The position numbers and the translations under genes are program-made. The notes below the pieces were generated by a model. The model was not told the DNA's origin. It did no database searches and worked only from the letters and a program-made list of their open reading frames with translations. From positions 33,101-97,100 of the forward strand of contig JAMCWD010000035.1 of the NCBI GenBank assembly GCA_023475345.1: a stretch of 64,000 bases of DNA, written 5' to 3'. This DNA is from Chloroflexota bacterium (lineage in GTDB: Bacteria > Vulcanimicrobiota > JAMCWD01). This document shows positions 8,457-15,423 of this stretch, piece by piece; the stretch's first letter is position 1, and each line of letters begins with the position of its first letter.

Positions 8457-8529
8457 TCCAACGCAGGAATTCATGCTCTACTAGTGAAGATCGACATACA
8501 AAATCGGGTTATCTTACAAAGGGAGGGAC

Positions 8530-9060
8530 ATGAATACCCGGAAACTGGTAATATTGTCGGCGTTTCTCGGAACCTCGGTTTTTCTGAGGCTGATAAGTAT
8601 TCATATACCTGCGGTCGGCGTCGAGCTTTTGAGGATCGGCATCGCCGGGATCCCCATAGTTCTTGCCGGGCTGATGTTCGGGCCTGTTGCAGGGGGAATA
8701 GTGGGAGTGCTCGCCGATGTTCTCGGCTTCTGGATTAGCCCCACCGGGCCGTTCCTGCCCCAGTTTACGATAGTCTCCGCGCTCAACGGCATCCTGCCGC
8801 CAATTCTGTTGCTCAATCGCCGCCCCCCGTTTTCACTGCCTGCGCTTATTTATTCTATCACCGTTACTAGGGTCATAACTCATGTGCTGCTTATCCCGTA
8901 TTTTCTGAGCACTATTTTAAAGGCCCCGTACAACGTTACCCTGACAGCCCAGCTCTTATACCAAGCCGTAAGCATACCGGTTTATGTAATAGTAATCAAA
9001 GCGCTGCTGCTGGCGTTCGCGCAGAGAGCCTCCAGAATAGCCGCCGTCCCTGGAAAGTAA
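8530..9060 (+). CDS. folT: ECF transporter substrate-binding S component, probably folate type
   Basis: Integral membrane protein of 176 residues with five to six hydrophobic segments, typical of ECF S components, which bind a vitamin and work with a shared energy-coupling module. The opening LVILSAFLGTSVFLRLI, the central GIAGIPIVLAGLMFGP and a GFWISPTGPFLPQFT loop fit the FolT-like group. The strongest argument for folate is context: its stop overlaps the folC start (TAATG), so import and polyglutamylation appear coupled. The ribosome site GGGAGGG precedes ATG. No ECF ATPase genes are in the window. Another vitamin remains possible. Confidence 0.75.
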   Translation: MNTRKLVILSAFLGTSVFLRLISIHIPAVGVELLRIGIAGIPIVLAGLMFGPVAGGIVGVLADVLGFWISPTGPFLPQFTIVSALNGILPPILLLNRRPPFSLPALIYSITVTRVITHVLLIPYFLSTILKAPYNVTLTAQLLYQAVSIPVYVIVIKALLLAFAQRASRIAAVPGK

Positions 9061-10424
9061 TGCAGGGAAAAGCTCAGCCCTCATCGGAAACTTTTGCCAT
9101 GAAACCTCAATCCCTTGAAAAACTGTACAACCTTATCGATTATGAAAAATGGAGCACTCTCCCTTATAACGTTGTAAAGCTCGAACGGGCGAAGGAACTG
9201 CTTTCCAGGATCGGGAACCCACAGGAAGGGCTTAAAATCGTGCTTATTGCGGGGACCAAGGGGAAAGGCTCATGCGCCGCGATGATCTCATCGATAATAT
9301 GTAATGCGGGTTATAAAGTCGGCACATTCACAAACCCCCATGTAAGCGATTTCAGAGAAAGGATCAGGATAAACCTCGAGCCTTTGCCGGGCAAGGATCT
9401 GGACAGACTAATCGAAGAGACCTGGCCTGCGGTGGAGAGCATGGAAGGCACCGAATTGAGGAAGCCGACTTATTTCGAAGTTTGTGTAGCGCTTGCTTAT
9501 AAATATTTTCATGAGCAAAAAGTTGACCTTGCGGTGATGGAAGTGGGGATGGGGGGGAGGCTGGACGCAACCAATTGCTGTTCTCCGACCCTGAGTGTGA
9601 TAATGCCCGTGAGCATCGATCATACGGATGTGCTGGGGGAAACCGTTCCTGAAATCGCATCCGAGAAAGCAGGGATTTTGCATAAAGGAGCAGGTGCGAT
9701 CATATCGGTACAACAGCCTGAGGCGGACAGGGTCATTTCGGAGATCGCCGCTTCATTGAACATCGAGCCTGTAAAAGCTGGCAGGGATTTTACATGGCAG
9801 GTTCATGAAATGGAGTTGACCGGTTCCCGTTTTTCCATGACAGGACTAAAAGGGGAGTACAACGATCTTTATGTATCCCTCCCTGGCAAACAACAGGTCG
9901 AAAATGCCGCAGCGGCGGTCGGCGCATGTGAGATGTTGTCGGAAGCCGGTTTTGTATTAAGCGAAGATGCCATCAGGAAAGGCCTTGCCTGTCTCAGGTG
10001 GCCTGCACGCATGGAATTCTTCCCCGGGGAGCTGCCGGTACTTCTCGATGTGTCGCATAACCATGCCTCGGCTAAGGCTCTCAGGGAGTTTATAGAAGAT
10101 GTCATGAAGCCGGAGCGGGCGGCGCTTCTGTTCGCCTGTCTCAGGGATAAGGATATTGAAGCTATTTTGAGGGAGCTTCTCCCGATATTCGATACACTTG
10201 TCATATCCGCCGTCTCCAACCCGCGCTGTGCTCTACCTGAAGAAATTGAAAGCATCGCCCGCAGGGTAATGGGGCCGGGTTATCCGATACGTATTATTCC
10301 AGGGCCGCTTCAGGCTTTGAAAATAGCCGGGGAACTTGGAGGCGAAGACCTGCTCGTAATCACCGGATCGTTTTACCTGGCAGGTGAAATAAGACCTTTA
10401 TTATCGGAAAGGAGCAATAGATGA
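9060..10424 (+). CDS. folC: Folylpolyglutamate/dihydrofolate synthase
   Basis: Mur-ligase-family enzyme that adds glutamate to folates (and possibly to dihydropteroate), retaining them in the cell. 454 residues. The ATP loop is GTKGKGSCA (about residue 65), the Mur-ligase central motif is EVGMGGRLDATN, and the C-terminal Rossmann-type domain is complete. I use ATG 9060, which overlaps the transporter stop; ATG 9099 (MKPQSLEK) is an alternative that would remove 13 weakly conserved residues. It overlaps the next gene by four bases, so transporter, folC and the cupin gene form one operon. Downstream of acsC, this supports a folate-dependent C1 pathway. Confidence 0.92.
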   Translation: MQGKAQPSSETFAMKPQSLEKLYNLIDYEKWSTLPYNVVKLERAKELLSRIGNPQEGLKIVLIAGTKGKGSCAAMISSIICNAGYKVGTFTNPHVSDFRERIRINLEPLPGKDLDRLIEETWPAVESMEGTELRKPTYFEVCVALAYKYFHEQKVDLAVMEVGMGGRLDATNCCSPTLSVIMPVSIDHTDVLGETVPEIASEKAGILHKGAGAIISVQQPEADRVISEIAASLNIEPVKAGRDFTWQVHEMELTGSRFSMTGLKGEYNDLYVSLPGKQQVENAAAAVGACEMLSEAGFVLSEDAIRKGLACLRWPARMEFFPGELPVLLDVSHNHASAKALREFIEDVMKPERAALLFACLRDKDIEAILRELLPIFDTLVISAVSNPRCALPEEIESIARRVMGPGYPIRIIPGPLQALKIAGELGGEDLLVITGSFYLAGEIRPLLSERSNR

Positions 10425-10861
10425 GCTTTAAAGTAACGACACTCAAAAAGGATAGTTTCGAGCCGTTCGGAAAAATCCTCGGTGCCGGGGAGACGCCTGA
10501 CGGCGAAGAAAAAGATTGGAAATTTTATGTACTGGTAACCGAGCCGGATTCTCCCTGGCGTATCGGCTATTACGTTCCGAAGATCAAAAAGCTGGCGAAG
10601 CTGGAGCGTCATGACAGCATGGAAAGCTTCGAGCCTGTTACCGGCTTTTGCCTGCTTGTAGTAGCCGAGCCTGATAAGCCGGACGAGCCTGTGGTTTTCG
10701 TGCTCGATAAGCCTGTTGTATTATACAAGAAAATCTGGCACGGGATCCTTTCGCTTTCTGATGTTGTTGAGATTAAGATTACAGAGAATCTGGAAGTGGG
10801 GACGGAGTTTCACCGTTTCCGGAAACCCCTGGAATTCAGGGTTATAGGCGGGAACCAGTAA
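10421..10861 (+). CDS. Ureidoglycolate-lyase-like cupin (AllA family)
   Basis: Protein of 146 residues with the AllA-type cupin pattern: LERHDSMESFEPV, GFCLLVVAE, then KIWHGILSLSD. In allantoin-degrading bacteria this family cleaves ureidoglycolate, but no other purine-degradation gene is nearby and the gene is fused by a four-base overlap to folC. I therefore call the family, not the activity. It is slightly shorter than typical AllA (about 160). Many family members in anaerobes have unknown substrates. Confidence 0.6.
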   Translation: MSFKVTTLKKDSFEPFGKILGAGETPDGEEKDWKFYVLVTEPDSPWRIGYYVPKIKKLAKLERHDSMESFEPVTGFCLLVVAEPDKPDEPVVFVLDKPVVLYKKIWHGILSLSDVVEIKITENLEVGTEFHRFRKPLEFRVIGGNQ

Positions 10862-11294
10862 GCGGCGAAACGCGAAGGCGAAAAAGCTTTTCAAAACGCC
10901 GGCCCTGTCAGCGGCGTGATAACAGTATGAAATTATGGATTATGAAAAGTTGAGAAAATCATTTTCGGACAGCCTGTTATTTCGGGGACAGAATCATGAG
11001 GTTTTTGTGAGCAAAATGAGGTTTAAACAAAATCTGAAATACGCTCAAATTAAAGATTTGTCCCCATCAACCTTTTCTTCCAAACTTCAATTCAAAAGGT
11101 TTTCTAAGCTTTCACCTGGCGGATATCTTTCATCCACCAACTTGAAACCGTCCTTCTCTATAGAAGTAAGAAAGTAACTGCACAAATCGCAAAGCGCGCA
11201 GAGTTTTTTTTAATCAATATGTGAGGTCTAAAAATACTATCCAATAAAAAATAATTGCGTCTTACGGCGATTGACATAAGCAGATCTGTGCCTT

Positions 11295-11329
11295 TTATAG
11301 CGATAACTTGTGCCTGCTCGACATCCCCC
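11295..11329 (-). repeat. Dispersed repeat, inverted copy (matches 51006-51040)
   Basis: On the minus strand this 35-base stretch is identical to 51006-51040 (begins GGGGGATGTCGAGCAGG, ends TATCGCTATAA), and similarity continues about 15 bases into a CACAGATC motif in both copies. Nearly 40 kb separates the two, and one is reversed relative to the other. Confidence 0.8.
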
Positions 11330-11343
11330 GGCCCTGCGGGCCA

Positions 11344-11363
11344 CCCCCTTTATTTTAAGGGGG
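11344..11363. repeat. Hairpin CCCCCTT/AAGGGGG
   Basis: A seven-base perfect stem with loop TATTTT. A related hairpin (CCCCTT/AAGGGG) occurs at 11482-11498 and at about 50990-51003, each within the same dispersed repeat. Confidence 0.6.
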
Positions 11364-11420
11364 AATTCGTTTTGCTGTTCCGCAGGTCTGAGGCTGAAGT
11401 TCAGGATGACAGTGTCTTGG

Positions 11421-11512
11421 TTCAGGATGACAAATCCTTCTTGAACTTTAGCCGCAACGAATCGGAGTACCATAACAAAATCCCCTTTTGTTAAGGGGGC
11501 GCGGGGGTTGTC
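11421..11512 (+). repeat. Dispersed repeat, direct copy (matches 50928-51020)
   Basis: Shares TTCAGGATGACAA, TGAACTTTAGCC, AACGAA, CGGA.TACC and a CCCCTTT..AAGGGG hairpin with the 50.9-51.0 kb copy, about three quarters identical over roughly 95 bases. It lies in the opposite orientation to the arm at 11295-11329, so the island carries rearranged pieces of one repeat family. Confidence 0.7.
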
Positions 11513-11564
11513 GCGTAAGAAAAACTTTCGCATTAAAATGCACAGATCTGGAGCAAAAACTCTC

Positions 11565-11592
11565 CGTCATTCCTGCGAAGGCAGGAATCCAG
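11565..11592. repeat. REP-like palindromic unit
   Basis: The core ATTCCTGC-GAAG-GCAGGAAT (11569-11588) is a perfect eight-base stem inside a CGTCATTCC...GGAATCCAG frame. This unit resembles a palindrome scattered through many bacterial genomes. Only one copy is seen here. Confidence 0.65.
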
Positions 11593-11774
11593 AAGAAAAA
11601 CAACAGATTTATCCACACAACAGACAGCCTGAGAAAATCTGAACAGTTGATTCTGTATCTCTAGAGAATTCGATTCTTTATAAACTCAAGCCCGACAACG
11701 GCAAACTGCCATTGTGTTGAAATTTTTATTGGACAGTACTGATTTAAAGTTTCCTGTTTCTACAATTAATGTTT

Positions 11775-12251
11775 TTATTGCTGCGGGTTTTCTTCGGAAT
11801 TATCTATCTCTTCTTTTTGAGCGCGGCATCCCGGCCTTACATCTTTGAAAGTCCAGAACTTGTTTATGAAGAAGTTCCAGAACGTAACCATGCCGGTTGC
11901 GAAGAACAGTCCGACGATATATTTTTGATGAAAGACGGAGACGATCAAATACATGATGGATGCGTTCAGCAGCAAACCGATGATCGAAACGAGCAGGAAT
12001 TTAAAGAACTGCCAGGCGACTTTTTTCTCTTTGCTCTGGAAAGTCCACAGCCGGTTCATGGTGTAGCTGCTGACGCATGAGATCGAGAATGAACAGATTT
12101 TTGCGATGATATAAGTTTTTTCGCTGAAAAAAAGCCACATGAAAAGATAAAAGAAACCCCAGTCAACGCCTGTATTAAAAAGTCCGACCATGCAGAATTT
12201 TATGAACAGCCATATTTCCGGGCGGCGGATAAATCCTTTAATCTTTTCCAT
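11775..12251 (-). CDS. GtrA-family membrane protein
   Basis: Protein of 158 residues with four membrane spans, typical of GtrA proteins that move or flip lipid-linked sugars or support cell-wall/glycan decoration. The family pattern is visible: FIKFCMVGLFNTGVDWG near the start, YTMNRLWTFQS in the middle, and FFINKFWTFKD near the end. It overlaps the upstream SGNH gene by 14 bases and ends the minus-strand operon. No glycosyltransferase is adjacent; the neighbouring SGNH protein could act on glycan acyl groups. Confidence 0.85.
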   Translation of the reverse strand: MEKIKGFIRRPEIWLFIKFCMVGLFNTGVDWGFFYLFMWLFFSEKTYIIAKICSFSISCVSSYTMNRLWTFQSKEKKVAWQFFKFLLVSIIGLLLNASIMYLIVSVFHQKYIVGLFFATGMVTFWNFFINKFWTFKDVRPGCRAQKEEIDNSEENPQQ

Positions 12252-13308
12252 CTTTTGTAGCTTCTTTTTTTGCTGAAATATTTGGATGGTTCCTTACCAG
12301 CGCCGCTCCTGCGATTTTTGCAATTGCATAAGCCGCTTCAGCCGACGGGTGATCGTCATACACCCTGTAATCGGGCATGACGAACGCTTTTACTCCTAAC
12401 TTTTCATAAGGAGGGAAAATGTCCAGATATTTGATCCCGATATCTTTACAGGCTTCCCTGTAAGGCTCCTGCCATTTTTTCAGGATGTCGTTATCAGAAA
12501 ACTGGATGGCGTTTTTAAAAGGGAAGGCGAGAAAGTAGCAATCGATATTGTTTTTGTCGCAAATTTTTTTGAATTCCCTCAGCCTGTCAGTGTTTGTTTT
12601 CCATGACGCTTTGATTATTTCAGCGCGTTTCAATTCCATACGGGCCACTTCTTCGGGGGGCATGTCCTTTTTTCTTTTCGCCCACTTGGGGCCGAGCACC
12701 CACTGGAAAATGAACGAGTTCTGCACTATCCCTATTACCGTCTTGCCCAGCCTGTTTACGGGTATGTCCGATGTCGAAAGCAAAAGCTGGCCTGTTTTCG
12801 GGTTATACTGGAAGTTGACAAGGTCGTTCCTGCAATAACCCAGGATGACGGCGTCGGGGTTATAGCCGATGCCCCTGGTATTGAAAAGATTAAGCTCCTG
12901 CCGGGTGTTATACCCGGGGACGCTCATGTTTATTACATCCGCTTTCGGATTATATTTTTTCAATATTTGTTCAAGTCTGGCCGGGAATGTCCTGTCATCC
13001 TGGAGGCCGAGGCCGAAAGTCATGGAATCGCCGATACAGAGCACCCTGAATCCGCCGGGAGCTTTTTCGGCGTTGAATTCGGGACCGCGGAACCCTTTTG
13101 AGTTTATATTGTACGTAACGCCTTCTCCCTTAATTTCGGCGGAGGGCACAAGCTCCCATCCAAGCTCCCTGTCACTGCTGACCTGTAATAACATGGGCAG
13201 GGTGCTTTCCTTGAGCACTTCACGCCTGGCAAGCGCTTCAAGGACAATTATCGCCAGGACAATGACCACTATTATAATGAGGTTGTTTCTTAACCTGTGA
13301 TTTTTCAA
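12238..13308 (-). CDS. Membrane-anchored SGNH/GDSL hydrolase
   Basis: Esterase-fold protein of 356 residues with one N-terminal anchor (residues 9-25). Catalytic blocks: GDSMTFGLG with Ser95, NMSVPGYNTRQE, GYCRNDLVNF, and the Asp/His block DDHPSAEAAYAIA near residue 325. The active side faces outside the membrane, so it probably removes or transfers acyl groups on a surface glycan, as in related polysaccharide-modifying enzymes. A second SGNH protein of different layout is encoded at 38-39 kb. It overlaps GtrA by 14 bases and starts one base after the sulfur-carrier-like gene. Substrate unknown. Confidence 0.82.
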   Translation of the reverse strand: MKNHRLRNNLIIIVVIVLAIIVLEALARREVLKESTLPMLLQVSSDRELGWELVPSAEIKGEGVTYNINSKGFRGPEFNAEKAPGGFRVLCIGDSMTFGLGLQDDRTFPARLEQILKKYNPKADVINMSVPGYNTRQELNLFNTRGIGYNPDAVILGYCRNDLVNFQYNPKTGQLLLSTSDIPVNRLGKTVIGIVQNSFIFQWVLGPKWAKRKKDMPPEEVARMELKRAEIIKASWKTNTDRLREFKKICDKNNIDCYFLAFPFKNAIQFSDNDILKKWQEPYREACKDIGIKYLDIFPPYEKLGVKAFVMPDYRVYDDHPSAEAAYAIAKIAGAALVRNHPNISAKKEATKDGKD

Positions 13309-13309
13309 A

Positions 13310-13540
13310 TTAACCGCCTGCGATGGGAGGGAAAAGGTCTATCCTGTCTCCCTTCCTCACTTCAGTGCTGCGTTGGGCAGCTCCGTTATTCACGATAATG
13401 ATTCCCACTTCAAGATCCGGGATCTCCTCCTGCCTGATAATATCGGCTATTGTAATGCCTTCGGCATAAGGGATCTGCCATTCTCCCTCTTTCCGTCCGG
13501 CTCTTTCGATCAGTTCCCCGTGTATTTTTATGCTTATCAT
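13310..13540 (-). CDS. MoaD/ThiS-like ubiquitin-fold protein
   Basis: Protein of 76 residues ending DLFPPIAGG, the exposed Gly-Gly tail of beta-grasp sulfur carriers such as MoaD and ThiS, and with a VNNGAAQRSTEVRKGDRI stretch typical of the fold. I use ATG 13540, four bases past the stop of the upstream peptidase gene; longer frames would run back into that gene. No activating enzyme or molybdopterin/thiazole gene is present in the window, so the pathway (cofactor sulfur transfer, tungsten/molybdenum cofactor, or protein tagging) cannot be told. Confidence 0.75.
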   Translation of the reverse strand: MISIKIHGELIERAGRKEGEWQIPYAEGITIADIIRQEEIPDLEVGIIIVNNGAAQRSTEVRKGDRIDLFPPIAGG

Positions 13541-13544
13541 AACT

Positions 13545-15158
13545 TTACTTGCCGACAGTTTCAAGGTTTTCAGGTGAATCTTCCGGCAGGAGCAACTCCG
13601 CCGCAATATTTATCGGGCTTTCCAGCCTGTAAACAGGGAGGTTGTCTCCTTTTTTCAGCATGGAAGCAAAATCGCCCGCAGAGAAAAGAGAATCGGGGCT
13701 TTCAGGTTCCAGCATTATGGAGATCAATTTCCCTGAGGGTCTGTTACAACGGATGATAAAACTTCCCCTGGGAAAATCCTGCCTGAGCGCTTCAGGCATT
13801 ACATTAAGGATAAGGAAATACCGGCCCTGGTTCATCTCTTTCTGGGGAGACAGTTTTTCCAGTTTATATCCCGTAACTTCGAGCGTTACGTCACGGCTTA
13901 TTTTTTCAACGGAAAAACCGTGGTCAAGTGCGGCCTTTGCCGCATCCTTCATGCACGGGGGCAGGATGTAGGCATAAGGCAGCTTTGTTGTCAATACGGC
14001 TTCGGGGTCGGCATACCAGGGGCCGTGGAGCGTTACTATTTTTTTTGTTTTAACAGCCTGTTCCTGATCATTTTCAGGATCTTCTATAACCTGGGTTTCA
14101 TAAGCATAGTAAGTTATCGACGGAGAGGTTTCTTTTAGTTTTGTTTTGAGAATTACGGTGTTTTCGCCCGGCGGGTTACCTGCCCATGCCCCGGTTACGG
14201 CCTCGTAAATTTTCTTCGAGTTTTCACCTGCATACTTTAGGACTTCTTCAACGCAGATGATGTGACCCTTTACCCTTCTTTCCATCTCGCTGTTTTCAGC
14301 GTCTTTCGGGGGATAAACGCTTTCGAAGAGAAAAGATAACCTGTCTTCCATGCCCATGAAATTGCGCCCGGTGCGGGGGGAAGTCTTGCCGGATTCGATC
14401 CCTTCTTCCGGTTTTTTATTGTCCTTATAAACGAAATAGCGATGGCTTTTTATCCCTGCGTTGTCAAGCGCCCTGATTATCCCGGGCACAATCTCGTTTT
14501 CCGAGATTTCGATCAGCTTTTCGGGAGCACCGGGGTTTCTGCACGATTCATAGAGCATCTGGTAATTGGGCCTGGAGCCTGCCTCGTGAAGATCAATACA
14601 GACATGAGGCTGATAGCGGTAAACCACGTTTTTTAAAAGGCTTTTTATCTCCCGGGTGTCCAGCTTCATGTAATCCCTGTTCATATCGAGGTTTAAAGCG
14701 CTTCTCCGTACGAAATCAGCACAACCGTCGGGGTTTAAGATCGGGGCCGATATAATATTCAGGTTTTTTGTAAGGTAAGAGAGATCGCCTGTTGCCAGCC
14801 TTCTTAAGATGATGAGGTTTGCTTCTTTGCCCGCCGGTTCGTTCCCGTGAATCTGTGATGTTATAAGGATCGTGGGCTTGTCGGAAGTCAGGATTTCACG
14901 GGGCGAGTTGATGGGAGGATCAGTTATGATAACAAGCGGGAGCCTTCTCCCGAGCAGCGATTTGCCGTAATATAAAATTCGAACGCAGGGCGATTCCTTC
15001 TGGAGATCCTCAAGGTAACCGATTGTCGCATCATATCCTGTTTGTTTAGTGAAATTCGACTGCTCGCATGCCGTTTTCAGGCCGGAGGCAAAGCCCGGCG
15101 AAAAGGCTGTTATAAAAATTATTAAAACTATTGCCGTGATTAAATGCCTGGTTCTCAT
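13545..15158 (-). CDS. Secreted M14-family zinc carboxypeptidase
   Basis: Exported metallopeptidase of 537 residues with a signal peptide (residues 1-25). Zinc ligands: HGNE (His104, Glu107) and the later His in IDLHEAG; substrate binding by NLDMNRDY; candidate catalytic Glu in LSFLFES. Roughly 220 C-terminal residues beyond the catalytic domain are of unknown fold. It probably trims peptides or cell-wall peptides outside the membrane. It heads the minus-strand operon of sulfur-carrier-like protein, SGNH hydrolase and GtrA. No frameshift or lost ligand is seen. Confidence 0.85.
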   Translation of the reverse strand: MRTRHLITAIVLIIFITAFSPGFASGLKTACEQSNFTKQTGYDATIGYLEDLQKESPCVRILYYGKSLLGRRLPLVIITDPPINSPREILTSDKPTILITSQIHGNEPAGKEANLIILRRLATGDLSYLTKNLNIISAPILNPDGCADFVRRSALNLDMNRDYMKLDTREIKSLLKNVVYRYQPHVCIDLHEAGSRPNYQMLYESCRNPGAPEKLIEISENEIVPGIIRALDNAGIKSHRYFVYKDNKKPEEGIESGKTSPRTGRNFMGMEDRLSFLFESVYPPKDAENSEMERRVKGHIICVEEVLKYAGENSKKIYEAVTGAWAGNPPGENTVILKTKLKETSPSITYYAYETQVIEDPENDQEQAVKTKKIVTLHGPWYADPEAVLTTKLPYAYILPPCMKDAAKAALDHGFSVEKISRDVTLEVTGYKLEKLSPQKEMNQGRYFLILNVMPEALRQDFPRGSFIIRCNRPSGKLISIMLEPESPDSLFSAGDFASMLKKGDNLPVYRLESPINIAAELLLPEDSPENLETVGK

Positions 15159-15318
15159 TTTGTTACCTCAACTCTTTCATTCCACATTATTTTTCGCCCT
15201 CCTGCAGATTTAAAAATTGTCGGTTATGCCGGGCAATACTTTATAAAATAAGTGATGGATGATGGTGAATACTTTTAAATAGACCCTTCTGACTATTTTT
15301 TCCCGCCTGAAGGACTTT

Positions 15319-15324
15319 TATAAT
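15319..15324 (+). promoter_or_regulatory. Candidate -10 box (TATAAT) before IPT lipoprotein gene
   Basis: A perfect TATAAT about 100 bases before the lipoprotein ATG, in the divergent 265-base gap after the M14 gene. The -35 region is only T-rich. A second, weaker TTGTCG...TATAAA pair lies at 15217-15247. Confidence 0.35.
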
Positions 15325-15423
15325 ATGCTAAGTAATATCTCAACGGGAATTTATGGTAATCAGGCCGATTTAAATAAAAACGCTTTTTTAAGCTTATGAC
15401 TTAGTAGAAGGAGACAAACTACG

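Larger units (their letters stand above)
11235..11738. mobile_element. MITE-like unit with 18-bp terminal inverted repeats
   Basis: TACTATCCAATAAAAAAT at 11235-11252 is the inverted counterpart of AATTTTTATTGGACAGTA at 11721-11738 (16 of 18 bases pair). The 504-base interior encodes nothing recognisable. No flanking duplication is obvious, so it may be an old element or an insertion-sequence remnant. Confidence 0.4.
10862..11774. other. Gene-free repeat island
   Basis: About 910 bases without a credible gene. It contains GGGGACAGAATC (10984-10995) facing GATTTGTCCCC (11055-11065), a 504-base unit bounded by 18-base inverted repeats (11235-11738), two arms of a dispersed repeat also found near 51 kb, several short hairpins, and a palindromic unit at 11565-11592. 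A small open frame at 10935-11177 has no ribosome site and runs through the GGGGACA repeat, so I treat it as noise. The island looks like mobile-element debris. Confidence 0.6.

Noticed and set aside
10421..10861. True ureidoglycolate lyase
   Set aside because: Family fits, but no allantoin pathway genes are nearby, so I keep only the family call.
10935..11177. 80-residue open frame
   Set aside because: No ribosome site, no family, and it runs through an inverted GGGGACA repeat.
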